Below are positions 34,201 to 44,002 of a stretch of DNA of 64,000 bases, one piece after another. Position 1 is the stretch's first letter; each line of letters begins with the position of its first letter. This DNA comes from Monomorium pharaonis (Eukaryota > Arthropoda > Insecta > Hymenoptera > Formicidae). The translations under genes were made by a program, and so were the position numbers. Below the pieces are notes generated by a model, which searched no databases, was not told the origin of the DNA, and was given only the letters and a program-made list of their open reading frames with translations. The stretch covers positions 13,207,045 through 13,271,044 of the forward strand of contig NC_050474.1 of assembly GCF_013373865.1 (NCBI RefSeq). The letters run 5' to 3'.

Positions 34201-36515
34201 GCATTGAACACAACGCGGAGAGGGGTGGTAGCGTTATTTTCTCGGATTACCCCGTGATGCGGAATGTAAACACACTGCATGGTTTCGCTCTGCGGTTGAG
34301 GCGAAGGTCGCATGTGATCAAGACGTTCATACTCCGCGAGAAATTTTCGATATTCGCTTGCCAATGCCGAATTGTTTTTAAACCGCCGCGTTAACGTGTT
34401 TAACATACGCTCGGCTTGGAGACGCGACGCTCCGATATCGAGAGGGAGAGGGGATTTAAACGGAAGGCGAACGATATATCGCCCATCGGAATTGCGAGAA
34501 TGAGTCTCTCGGAAATGCGTTTCGCATTGTCTCTCTTGCGGCGAGAGAATAGATTGGCGTGGAAGTTCCTCGACTTCCCAAAAACGACGAAGCTCACCCT
34601 CGAAAGCAGGAGAACACGAAATTTGGTGTGTGGAGATACTGGCGTGAGAGCTCTGTATGGATGAGTGCGACGGGAATCTCGCCGCGGGAAAATCAATCGG
34701 TCCGGAAATAATCCATCCAAGAACGGAATTTTGGGCGATCGGCTGGCCGACGTCTCCCTTGCGGACGCCGCCAAGAAGTAAAGTACTGTATAGATCGGCC
34801 CCAATGATAATACTGATGGGATCGAAACTTGTCGGATCCGGGTCGGCCCACAATAAATCCGAAAGGTGCGTGAACGCCGAAATATCTACACCGCGCTTTG
34901 GAACGTAAGTAGTTAACGAGCCGAGAATGAGCGCGTCAGTTAAATAAGCCGGAGTAGAAGCGTTACGCGGGGAAAAAAATATCTGTGTCGCATGTTTAAA
35001 AGTGCCGGCGTGTATACCACCGACGGCGGTGACGGAGATGGGCATGCGACGGCGTTTTGCTCGCAGGAGTTGCGCCAATGACTCGGAAATAAAGGTCATT
35101 TCGGAGCCTTGATCGAGCAGGGCTCGCACGACGGCGGTGCGGCCCGACGGCGCCCGCACCGTTACCCACGCGGTCGCGAGGAGTACATGCGTTCGACGTC
35201 GCGGCGCGGTCGAAGCGGTAAGAAAACTCACCTCGGGTTTTTCAGACGGAGCAACAGACGACGAGCAACTAGGTGACGCCGCTTCGGGGGTACTGGAAGA
35301 AGAATCCGAATCGAGATGGAGAAGCAAATGATGCCGTTTCTTGCAAAGTCGACATGAGAATTTGCTTTTGCACGACATAACTGTATGCTTTTCGCTCAAG
35401 CAATTGAAACGTTTTTGCTGCTTCACCATTTCTCGACGTTGATTCGGATTCTTTTCCCTGAACTTAACGCAGGAATGTAGATAATGGGGCGTGTCGCATA
35501 GGGGGCACTTTGGCGGCACGTTCGCTGACGCGGTAGCAGCGTGAACGCGATTGGATAGAGCGGTTTTTGCACCGGGCTTCACGGGGGCGCCGATTGCGTT
35601 GTTTTCCAATCCGCGAATGCGATGTTCGAGAAAGCGTTTAAGATCGTCGTACGTAGGCGGATCGTCGCGACCGCTTTCCTGTAAACTCCAAGCCTTCCGC
35701 GTGATTGGATCGAGTTTCTGCGTGACAAGATATACGAGCATATCGTTCCAGAGGTTGTCGGTATTGCGATCCAAATTCGAGAAGGATTTTAGAGCGGCCG
35801 CAACCTTATCATGTAAAGATTGTAACTCGGAAGCCGATTCACGCGGCACGCTAGGAAGACCGAGCAGAGCGGAGAGATGAATGTTAAGTGTGCGCCGCTT
35901 GTTCTCGTAGCGCGAGGTTAACGTGGCCCACGCGAGTTCAAAATTCTCCGCGGTAATAGGAAGATGCGTAATACATTCTGCGGCGCGGCCTTTTAAACAC
36001 GAGGAGAGGAAGTGCATGCGAGCAAAATCATTCAAGTCTTTATTGTCGCGAATCAGCGTAGTAAACCGATCGCGGAACTGTGCCCATTCGTCGGGTTTAC
36101 CATCGAACGGCGGTAATTGAATGGGAGGGAGATGCTGCAACGAGAACGCGGACGCAGTCGCAGGCGCATCCTGACGTCGGTCGACGTAGAAGGTACTTGA
36201 ATGGTTCGGACTCACAGTCGGCTCGAGCTCCTCTAAGCAATCCGCCATGTAGTCCAGAGCGGTGAGGTAGGCATCCTGGGCTCTCTCGAAATGGTCCTCG
36301 CTGAAGTATGGGAACTCCTCTCGTTTGATCTTGGGAATCGCTTCCTTCAAAGCAGCATGCCCAGTCACGAATTGGCTCCAATTGTCCTTGAGAAGCAGGA
36401 TGCGGGAACGAATCTTCGCCGTGGTCAGATTGCCCTTTCCAATTTTTTTGAAGTTCTCGAGGGCACGTTCGATCATCCTCTGGATCGTTCTTTGCTTCTC
36501 AAGAATGTCCGCCAT
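31266..36515 (-). CDS. BEL/Pao gag-pol polyprotein, intact
   Basis: A single frame of 1749 codons from ATG 36515 (context CACCATGG) to a stop at 31266. In order: a gag region with the BEL-type PPFDGKPDEWAQF segment (about residues 130-300), Cys/His knuckles (CPLCDTPHYLHSC and CRLCKKRHH, about 335-400), a pepsin-like protease with DQGS (about 468-471), and reverse transcriptase with YIDDI (about 890). An RNase H region then has GFADAW and CWTDSTIVLAW. The integrase has an HHCC-like HxxxxxxxxxxxxxH...CVVC zinc motif and its catalytic residues in GVDYAGP, YSDNGTTF and LWEAGVRSVK. No stop or frameshift occurs, so this copy may be active. It would assemble particles, reverse transcribe its RNA and integrate. 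No env gene follows. Confidence 0.96.
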   Translation of the reverse strand: MADILEKQRTIQRMIERALENFKKIGKGNLTTAKIRSRILLLKDNWSQFVTGHAALKEAIPKIKREEFPYFSEDHFERAQDAYLTALDYMADCLEELEPTVSPNHSSTFYVDRRQDAPATASAFSLQHLPPIQLPPFDGKPDEWAQFRDRFTTLIRDNKDLNDFARMHFLSSCLKGRAAECITHLPITAENFELAWATLTSRYENKRRTLNIHLSALLGLPSVPRESASELQSLHDKVAAALKSFSNLDRNTDNLWNDMLVYLVTQKLDPITRKAWSLQESGRDDPPTYDDLKRFLEHRIRGLENNAIGAPVKPGAKTALSNRVHAATASANVPPKCPLCDTPHYLHSCVKFREKNPNQRREMVKQQKRFNCLSEKHTVMSCKSKFSCRLCKKRHHLLLHLDSDSSSSTPEAASPSCSSSVAPSEKPEVSFLTASTAPRRRTHVLLATAWVTVRAPSGRTAVVRALLDQGSEMTFISESLAQLLRAKRRRMPISVTAVGGIHAGTFKHATQIFFSPRNASTPAYLTDALILGSLTTYVPKRGVDISAFTHLSDLLWADPDPTSFDPISIIIGADLYSTLLLGGVRKGDVGQPIAQNSVLGWIISGPIDFPAARFPSHSSIQSSHASISTHQISCSPAFEGELRRFWEVEELPRQSILSPQERQCETHFRETHSRNSDGRYIVRLPFKSPLPLDIGASRLQAERMLNTLTRRFKNNSALASEYRKFLAEYERLDHMRPSPQPQSETMQCVYIPHHGVIRENNATTPLRVVFNASSATSNGSSLNDHLLAGPKLQTDITSILLQWRRYRFVYSSDIAKMYRQIRVDQRDLNYQRISWNATPHEPPTDYQLLTVTYGMSCAPFLALRVLKQLVDDEGHRFPLSVSILRENIYIDDILFGADNAEFIRQARDQVIAILKCGGFDLRKWASNSTALLADLDPATLSSAGKKPFSPDEQIKVLGIGWNPTIDIFEFSVALSSPVLSSKRTILFAIAKLYDPLGWVTPVIITAKILMQQLWRQKLDWDDPLPPTLLSRWEDIYSRFVHLKNLQISRWCGLGSDVESAEIHGFADAWNTAYAVAVYLKVVSSGQTTISLLVGKSKVAPLKPLSVPRLELSAALLLSRLVNFVRESPGYSNLPYFCWTDSTIVLAWVTQHPSRWKTFVANRVNEIQSRLPNGKWQHVSTEDNPADCASRGLLGNEIVSHDLWWHGPSWLRLDAPAWPCSDAQLPPQAPLEEKVALQCSPPNDTWDLPTRYSSWPKLIRVTAYILKFVRLCRRSCSNDNSLSSSSQPLIISASECNDARIFWLKKIQSAMFPAEIHSLANNRSLSSKCSSLALRSFIDKDGVLRVGERLAKTPFSFSVRHPILLAAHPLVSLIVTQAHLRALHAGPQLTISLLRRDFWILRARNVVRSIIHNCVVCTRERAAIPTQLMGNLPEPRVSASARSFLHCGVDYAGPVQIRAAAGRGITSRKAYIALFICLATRAIHLELVGDYSTSAFSNAFSRFCARRGLPQAMYSDNGTTFVGADREMTKAYRAAVRDPNFLNLTASDNVTWNFIPPSVPHFVGLWEAGVRSVKNHLRRVLGTHRLTFEEFTTLLCRIEACLNSRPIAPLSNTLDDYEYLTPGHFLVESALIVNPEPSLLQLNENRLSRWQLVRHITERFWKLWYNDYVTTLQQRTKWRQVKPQLQVGQLVLLRNSTLPPCKWELGRVTQCHAGSDGLVRVVTVKTATSEYQRPIVKLCVLPINSEASSN

Positions 36516-36588
36516 GGTGAGCGACACGGATTATCACGTAAATCACTGGAATCACCTCCGCGTGACCGCGAATTTAGAACTCACTCCG

Positions 36589-36606
36589 ATCCGGCTCGAA
36601 GGACCA
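36589..36606 (-). promoter_or_regulatory. Primer-binding site candidate
   Basis: The minus strand reads TGGTCCTTCGAGCCGGAT, starting 4 nt inside the 5' LTR. TGG at this position is the complement of a tRNA CCA end. I did not identify the tRNA. Confidence 0.6.
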
Positions 36607-36610
36607 AATT

Positions 36611-37510
36611 TGTTCGCGCGTGCGTAGGGTAAACGCGATCGCACGTAGGAAAATGCCGGGATCCGTCCCGATAGAGACGCGAAGTGAGTGGTCAGGAATG
36701 CGGGAGGTTTACGGGAGATGATAGGAATAAAGAGGAGGCGTTGGTGTCACTCACACTGAATTATTTATTCAAAACCGAACGCTCGAAGCGAGGGGCGAAC
36801 TGTATTTTTTACAATGTGTCGGATATCTTGATACGTCCTGATATTGTGCTGCCTAATCGACGCGAAAATCTTGCAGAGCCACGAGATCGAGGCCCTCGCG
36901 AATCCGGAGATCTTGCGCGCGATCCGACGGAGATCTTGTACGCGAGGCAGAGGACGTTCGCGGGAAAGATACGGTCACCTACGCACGTAACACTCACAAC
37001 ATTCACGCGGTTATAAAAATTAAGAAATGCTTGGCAGGATCGGATGAATTAATAACTCAATCGCACTATCACGGCGCGAATGATAGGGAAAGGCGGAAGT
37101 GAATCCCCGCAGCTAGGATCGGCGGAAGACGGGATCTGCTGGACGATCTGATTTAGGTGCCGGGCTGCGAGAGACTGAAGAATTAGGCATCATAAAACAA
37201 TTACGATCGGCGGCGAGAAAAGGGGCGGTAGGGAACCGATATCGAGACTTATTTGGGCATGGATTCGGACGTGCCCTTTTTTGGGTATGTTTATTTGCAT
37301 AGTTACCGAGATGCATAGTTACCGGTGATGAGAGCAAACGAAAATCGCGCGCGTGAGGAGCTAGTGACAGCGCCGCGCGACTCGGTGCATCGAAGAAATG
37401 AACTACCAGGAGCTCGATGGCTGTCAGGAGCTCTCACTACTCGGGGATAAAACAGAACCGATAAAAGGGGAGAGGTTAAAACTCTTAAATAATTGTTATA
37501 GTCTCGAACA
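36611..37510 (-). repeat. BEL 5' LTR, 900 bp
   Basis: Same termini as the other LTR and nearly identical. It is flanked on the right by GTACA (37511-37515), the other half of the target duplication. Confidence 0.95.
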
Positions 37511-37515
37511 GTACA

Positions 37516-37910
37516 TTAGCTCCAACTTGTGCCAACCGAAGTTTCTTCCAATAGCAGACCGTCGCTGTCGGTTCAGACTTTTCGCTTCGACGGTGAACCC
37601 ACATAAGAAAAGCGATGGCATGCTTACAACTACCTTAAACCACATAGAATTGTACAGTTAATACACGATTAATGTTCTTTTACTGCGTTAATTATAATTT
37701 ATATTCTGAAGCTGCGCAGTCTTTGCATCTAACGTATTCGACTCTCTCAGCTTCCTCGTCGACGAGCATCGATACAGCATACGCCTTACTGTTTACTTTG
37801 TGTTCAGGACAAATTTTTCCCGATATGGCATAAACTTCTTTCCCGTTTCAATTCAACATATCCAATTGCTGAATCGCCGTAGTATTCACCTTCAGCTCTA
37901 CCGAAAAGTG
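37516..37910 (-). pseudogene. SWIM-YqaJ gene, 5' half with SWIM zinc finger
   Basis: Minus-strand frames contain FGRAEGEYYGDSAIGYVELK, then a shift, ICPEHKVNSKAYAV, EYVRCKDCAAS, a short interrupted segment with stops (37710-37630, perhaps an intron with a damaged donor), then CKHAIAFLMWVHRRSE and TATVCYWKK. CKDC followed by CKH is a SWIM zinc-binding pattern (CxxC...CxH form). Removing the BEL element and one GTACA copy joins this frame directly to the frame at 30146, so one gene was cut in two. SWIM domains bind DNA or protein. The role here is unknown. At least one frameshift precedes the BEL insertion site. Confidence 0.72.
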
Positions 37911-38013
37911 TACATTAACAAGATGACAAGAGTGTATTAGAGGTTATGACATTGCAACAAAATAATCGGGCAAATATAAAATACCGTAGCAATAGTTTAA
38001 AATTATCGAATAA

Positions 38014-38071
38014 TGACGTCACAGGCGGTTTTAGCCAATTACAGCGCGTATTATCCCTTCCTCTTTTATAG
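38014..38071 (-). promoter_or_regulatory. Possible promoter of the SWIM-YqaJ gene
   Basis: The minus strand carries CTATAAAAG (38063-38071), an ATTGGC box (38035-38040) and a palindromic TGACGTCA (38014-38021), upstream of the SWIM frame by 110-160 bp. Individually weak, but together they are suggestive. Confidence 0.25.
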
Positions 38072-38149
38072 TCAACTTTAATAATTTTTATTGAAAAATT
38101 GTATTGTTAATATCGTTCTGAAGTCGTTACATTCAATTTGAATAAATAC

Positions 38150-39390
38150 AAGATTTATGAAAATAATTTTTTTAACAACTTTTTTCTTAATTGGAAGTTG
38201 GTGTTATTTTTTGCTATATTTTATGAAATTCTTTTTTTAGAGACTCTATACTTTGAAACTACGTTTGGAACAACTAGAACAATCTATAGCAATAGTGAAT
38301 TGTATAATTTTTTTAAAAACGGGTACCAGCTGAAAAATAACTTTTCTTATTTTTTAGCTTCTTGTTTATCCCTTACGGAAAAAACATTAAAAATAACACT
38401 TAAAAAAATACTCAAGTTGAGTATAATTTGGGACAAGGGGTAAACACTCAATTCAGTGTAAACACTCAACTTAAGTGTTCGCTCTTTAATTTACTTTTAA
38501 TTAGTGTGTTATTATATACTCTCAACTTAAATGTTCGCCATCTAATTGAGTGTTAATTTTAATGTTAATCCTAAATTTAAGAATAACACTGAAATTAACA
38601 CTCGATTAGATGGCCAACATCCAAGTTGAAAGTAATACTTAAATTAATACTCAAAGCCAACCGAACACTCTATAGTTGAATGTTTATTTTAGATATTCGT
38701 TTTATGTCCGTTTCTACCAATGCAGATTAATTTTAATCTCGGTTGAACTTGCTTTTCTTGCTTTTGTTTTTATTTAACATTTTCTAATCCAATGTTTGAG
38801 AGTGCACATTCAATATTAAGTGTATACCTTCAACCGATAGATGTTGAGTGTACATCCCCAACGTTTCAGTGTTCACACTTTATGTTGAAAGTATACACTC
38901 ATTTATTGAGTGACATATCCAAATGTTGAGAGTATACTTTCAAATATTCAATATTTAAATCCAAACTTAGGTATAAACACTCAATCATTGAGTATACACA
39001 CTCAATGTTCGAGTATTAACACTCAATCTTTAGTTTAAATACTCAAGATTTGAGCGTATACACCTAAATTTGGGAGTAAACTCCCAAAATCGAGTATTAA
39101 CACTCAATTTTGAGTGTAAACTCTCAAAATTAAAGTGTTTTTTCCGTAAGGGATCTTACGAAGTTTTTCTTTTGGAACAATGTTTGGAACAACTAGAACA
39201 ATCAATAACGATAACAAATTTTTTGATTCTTGAAAAAAGCGGTGCCAGCTAAAAAAAATCGCTTTTTTTATTTTATAGAGAACCGTTTGTGATAAAATTT
39301 TGTCACTTCGGAACAATGTGGAACAAGGTTAGAACTACCTGGAACAACTTTCGGAATTGTGATTTTCAAGAAAAGGGGTGCCAAGTTCAT
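38150..39390. repeat. Degenerate tandem repeat of about 130-140 bp
   Basis: GGAACAACTAGAACAATC followed by an AAAACGGGTACCAGCT or AAAAGCGGTGCCAGCT phrase and TTATTTTT occurs near 38268, 39185 and, more diverged, 39315. With the 787-bp inserted TIR element removed, the first two copies lie about 135 bp apart. Confidence 0.6.
38368..39154. mobile_element. TIR element rich in ACACTCAA motifs, 787 bp
   Basis: Ends ATCCCTTACGGAAAAAACA and TGTTTTTTCCGTAAGGGAT are inverted. The interior is made of dozens of short ACACTCAAN/TTGAGTGT motifs in both orientations at 12-25 bp spacing, with no coding potential. It sits inside the tandem repeat 38150-39390. Confidence 0.75.
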
Positions 39391-40860
39391 ACACTCGTTT
39401 TGAGTTTTAGACTGCTCTTTTTCTAACCTATATCTCTATTTGCAGTAATAAAAAGTTCATAAAACTAATCTTTTTTTCTAGACTTTTAATCTTAGTCTGA
39501 ATTGCATGATGTTGTTCATATGTTATCCCTAGAGGAATACGGTTTTATTTTGTACATATATATTGTAGGTTTTTTATACTAAGCAAATATTGTCATCAAG
39601 TGACAGCTCTACGTACCAAAAATAAAAATTCTTTGTTTTTTATATTAAATCGACCGTATTCCTCTAGATTTTGATGCGTACTCATATTCTGTAAAAGAAT
39701 TTTGCGATTCTATCTAAAACTATATAAAAGGATTACGAAATAAATTCTAGAGCATATTTAAGAAAGGTAATTCACATACAACTGTTTATTGAGACATGTA
39801 GAATACATCTGGTCATACACAAAATCTTTGACACTTTAAATCAAGCTCCTAGCCCGAAAAAAGGAACCATGTTATAACATTCGTTTTTAAATTCATTATT
39901 AATCATTATATTTAACTACGTTTCACACTATTAAAATTAGAGGCAACCTGAAGAAATAAAAATTGCAGGAAAAAGTAAAGCAATTGGTAGAAAAGGTGAA
40001 TAATTAAATAATCTGAGAGAAAACGCAAAATACAATTAACGGCAAAAAATTTGACGATAAATTTTGCACATCTGCTTTACAGCTGCGGAGCTGACATGTA
40101 GCGCAAAAAAGATATAACATATGCATATGTTTCTTTTCCTTTTCGGGGATTTGGAGGCGGTGATTTTTCTTATTCATCTTTAATCTTTCATTAATTATAT
40201 GATTTCCTTCTTTCTCGTTAATTAGTGCTAAATAACATCACGTCACAAAAATGCATATTCGTAGGAATATAATATATATTTATATATATAATTAAAAAAA
40301 CACGTGGTTCGTGGGCCACTTTGAACTAACGTTCGCCATGTTAGCCCATGGATCACACAATATCCGCCTGACACGTGAGAGGTGGCCAATCGCGATATAA
40401 TCGCCCCGTATGATGTGAACAATCCCTCTCTCCCCAAAAAAGGACACAATGTATGCTGTGAATTATTATTATTATTATCATTGTCATTACTTTAACCGGG
40501 GCGTTGGCCGGGCAAAAAAAAGAAAGGCGCGCATGAGTACGCGCGAACGCGGCTACGGCATCGCCAGCCACAGTGTGTATGGTGCATTATTCTAAAATGC
40601 AACCAATAACCACCCCAGGCACCCCAGCTGCCACATCGATTATCAGAATACAAAAGAAGAAGAGGGAAATAAAGAATACGGGAGAGACAAAGAGCATGAG
40701 AAGTTTGAAAAAGACAAAGCATGAAGACGAAAAATGGGAAGAGGGCACGGGGCGAAACGGCGAGGATAAAAAAAACGGGAAAGGAATTATGATAGTGATA
40801 CTCTTGGGGCGCCTTTTCAACAGAGGCGGAGTCGGTGGTATTATCGATAAACGCTAGTAC
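39391..40860. other. Mostly unique noncoding sequence with one hairpin
   Basis: An inverted pair CTAGAGGAATACGGT (39530) and ACCGTATTCCTCTAG (to 39668) makes a 140-bp hairpin element. From 40290 the sequence is GC-richer, and an open stretch at 40573-40857 is Lys/Glu-rich, but I see no supporting gene signals. It could be the far 3' flank of the hnRNP gene. Confidence 0.4.
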
Positions 40861-41703
40861 CTAGATCAGTCTAAGAATCTCGTCACCGTGAACTGTTTCC
40901 GCTTTAGCCAAGTTATGCTTCCTTGCCCCCGCAAGCCGAACTCTCTCTTTAATCGTATCTCTGCATTTATGTACGTGTGTGTGTGTATACATGTGTAACA
41001 TATAACATATTCTCTTGCTTCTTTTTCATTATCTTTTTTGTCTTTATTCTTTTCTATCGTATTCCTATTAATCCCTTTTTATTAATTACATTTTTGCACG
41101 GAAAAAACAGAATTTTTCTTCTTTTATACTGGAATATTATCATGTGTTCACAAAAACCCACTCAATTATGATTAGCAATATCATCCTTATCATATTGTTA
41201 ATATTAATATTATTATATCCTCGATATTATGCTTTTATAAATAGGATGTGTAAGTAAGTAGAGTAGGTAGGTATATATAAAATATGTGGTAGACGAACAA
41301 TTGGGGACGGTAAAAAAGGGAGGAGGGAGCACGAGAGGACTAAAACGAAATGAAATAGCTAAACATAAACCGCGATGTAATTCGCTTTTAAATTTTCTTT
41401 TTTTCCTCCTTCCTTTTTTCTATCTTTTTTGTATAAACAATGATCGCAATTACTGAGACAAAACGTGTATATAAGAACGGAGGAAATTTTCTTGTCTAAT
41501 CATTATTACTAGATGCGGTTAAATTCATCGCTACCAACAAAACAGTATCGATGACAAAGAAGAATTAGACTTAAGTAAAATATGAATAAAAATTAACAAA
41601 ATGCTCGTAAAATGAGGTCGGGCGAACAATCTATCATTATTATCCAACCATTTCGTCCATTGGTGCGTCAATCATTTCGCATTTTTTTTTCTTATTGAGT
41701 ATA

Positions 41704-41706
41704 CAC

Positions 41707-41741
<35 letters not shown>

Positions 41742-41995
41742 AAAGGAGAGGTAAAAAAATCATTAGTAATACTATATTGCGATGAGATGCAATCTTTGTA
41801 TACTCAAGTTAATCATTTTTGTGGCATAATTGTTCGGTATCAAATTATACTTGATATCTTGTCTCACACACACGCGCGTGCGCGCGCGCGCACACGCACA
41901 CACACACACAAATTGATATATAAATGTGTATGTGTGTGCGCGCGCGCCCATATGCGCACATACTCCCCTCTATCTGTGTGTGTGTGTGTGTGTAG
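41704..41995. repeat. TG/CA and CG dinucleotide cluster
   Basis: (TG)n at 41708-41742, mixed CA and CG alternation at 41865-41912, TGTG and CGCG at 41926-41950, and (TG)n at 41977-41994. Almost all is alternating purine-pyrimidine. Confidence 0.85.
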
Positions 41996-43561
41996 ATGGA
42001 TAAGTATAGGTGCACACACACGTTTAGTATGTTTGTATGCAGTGTTGTATCGTCTCATTTGGTGTGTTACAACAAACAGAAGTTTAATATGCTATTCCAT
42101 TATATCTTTTTTAGTTTTCTTTTCTTTTGTCTTTACGTCATGTTTGTTTTCATATTCCGGGGGTGCGTGTAAAATACAAATGATCTGTTGTTTTCCTTTT
42201 TTTCCTTCTCTTTTTTAAATAATCATCCAGAACAGGGGGTGTCTGGGCTCCAGGGACAGGGACCAACTACAGCCCGCACTTACAACTCTTACTAATTAAC
42301 TAACAGACTAACAATAACAACAAGTCAACACTCAAAATGTGTGCTGTATGTGTTCATGCATTTTGTAAACATTACATTTTACATCCTACCTCAATCTGTG
42401 ACTATCATTATCAAATTTGTAGTCAATCATCTTTAAAAACTTCTCTTTTTCTTAAAAAAAAATACAAGAAACAAATTTACTTTTTACATAAAATTTAGAA
42501 AAAACAATACACTCTTTTTTCGTTTCCCTTTCAAAGGGAATAGACTCACTTTAAATATTTGCTTTCAACGATCAATTTTTTAATTTTTCAATAAAAAAAA
42601 GAAACACATTAACAAATAAATATATTATAATTTGGATCCGAGTTTGCCTTGCTACTTGGATACTGTCATTGAAAAATTTACTGTACAAGTGGGTTTCCTC
42701 TCGATTGTGAGCAATACTCTTTTTTTTCATTTTCTCTCCTTTTCTTACCCAATAAAATCCTCGCGTGACCGATAAGCAAAACCTAATGTGGGAGACATTC
42801 GCAGAGCCGTTGTAACGTTTTTCATACTCGCTAACATCCGCAAAACCTTGCCTGTGTGACTCTTAATAATAATAGTTTCACTGACTGTACACGTTTATAG
42901 ACCAACAATAGAAGGTCTTGCGACGCGCGTAACGCGTTCCTCGCACAAATACACACAGACACATTCCGTTTAAGGACAATTTTTCTCTCTCTTTCATACT
43001 CACTAAATATCGCATTCTCGCCCTATGCTTTTACTCGTCTAGCTACGTTTCCTGCTTTCCCAAAGTTGGACTTCCATTTCGATTTCTATCTTTCATTTAT
43101 AAGTTTTTCGTTTTTCTTTTCGCGCTTTACTTCGTTCCTTTGACCTATCTAACATACATGCTTCGTCATATAGATTCAAAACATCTAATCATCGCGTAAT
43201 AAAAACCGCAGGCTTCCATGAGTCTCTCTTAACTAATACAAGCCATCACAATCCTTATGTCAACATCGCTGATCTTCATCACTTGGCAGTAAACAATGTG
43301 ACAATGCAGTAGTGGTACTTAGATTAGTATTATCATAATAATAATATATGATAGTACGGGGTGGGTGGGTGGTCACACTTCGGTATAATTAGTCTCAGTG
43401 GCACATCACTGTACATAATCACAACAACAGCGGGCGATGGTGGTGGCGCAGAACACAGTTGTTGCTGCATATCGTTAATATGAAAAAACATTTACAATTA
43501 CTTCAATTCGATTAAGAGCGATAATAATACAAATAAATGATCTCTGTTCTTTCGTATTAAG

Positions 43562-43566
<5 letters not shown>

Positions 43567-43625
<59 letters not shown>
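43567..43625. repeat. (TC)n microsatellite
   Basis: An almost pure TC run of about 58 bp, 130 bp downstream of the hnRNP stop codon. It would be (GA)n in the mRNA. Confidence 0.95.
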
Positions 43626-43630
<5 letters not shown>

Positions 43631-43754
43631 CTTTCTTGCTCCATTTTTTGTCAATCTGATCTTTTCTCTCCTTATTTTATATATTTTCTATTCCTCGTTT
43701 ATCGTATATTTGTTCGTGCGTATCTTTTTTTTATCACTCACAAGATTGCAGAAG

Positions 43755-44002
43755 TTAGCTCCACGACTGGTAAGAGTCTTGATACCATTCGTGATCGTCA
43801 CCGGAAACACCACCGAGTGTGCCGGCTCTACTTCCGAAAGCTATGTCACCGCCACCACCACCGCTGCCACCATTTACACTCGCCAATCCATATGCATTGC
43901 CCAATGGTTGTTGGGCGAGGGGCTGGTTTCCCCAATTGCTCTGGAAGCGACGCTTAGATTCCCCCTGGTTCTGGTGACCCCCGTCAAATTTTCGTTTACC
44001 TG
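43755..44002 (-). CDS. C-terminal exon of an hnRNP, likely SYNCRIP/hnRNP Q-R type
   Basis: The minus-strand terminal exon begins after a TTTTACAG acceptor at 44003 and ends at TAA 43757-43755. The peptide starts GKRKFDGGHQNQGESKRR, continues Asn/Gln/Gly-rich with a glycine run, and ends EWYQDSYQSW. A basic KRKF...KRR patch followed by a Gly/Gln-rich low-complexity tail is typical of the C-terminus of insect SYNCRIP-like proteins, which bind RNA in splicing and mRNA localisation. I base the family name on memory of that tail; the RRM domains would lie upstream, to the right of or beyond the window. The acceptor is a NAGNAG (CAGCAG), so one residue may be optionally included. The translated frame upstream of 44003 is intronic. 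Confidence 0.65.

Larger units (their letters stand above)
30152..37510 (-). mobile_element. Complete BEL/Pao LTR retrotransposon, 7.36 kb
   Basis: Two LTRs (30152-31059 and 36611-37510) bound a single long reading frame on the minus strand, with a GTACA duplication on both sides. The LTR termini are TGTTCGCGCG and CTCGAACA. The two LTRs differ by about 14 substitutions and two 4-bp indels by eye (about 1.5 percent), so the insertion is fairly young. It landed in the SWIM-YqaJ gene. Confidence 0.96.
40861..43754 (-). other. Probable long 3' UTR of the hnRNP gene
   Basis: It lies directly downstream (minus strand) of the stop codon at 43755. It lacks obvious mobile elements, unlike almost all other noncoding sequence in the window, which suggests constraint. 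Minus-strand AATAAA occurs near 41044 and 41084 as candidate polyadenylation signals. Extent is inferred. Confidence 0.4.

Noticed and set aside
31771..36632. Plus-strand frames opposite the BEL polyprotein
   Set aside because: Shadows of the 1749-codon minus-strand frame.
40573..40857. Lys/Glu-rich plus-strand frame of about 90 codons
   Set aside because: Starts from a non-ATG codon, has no splice or promoter support, and A-rich composition explains it.
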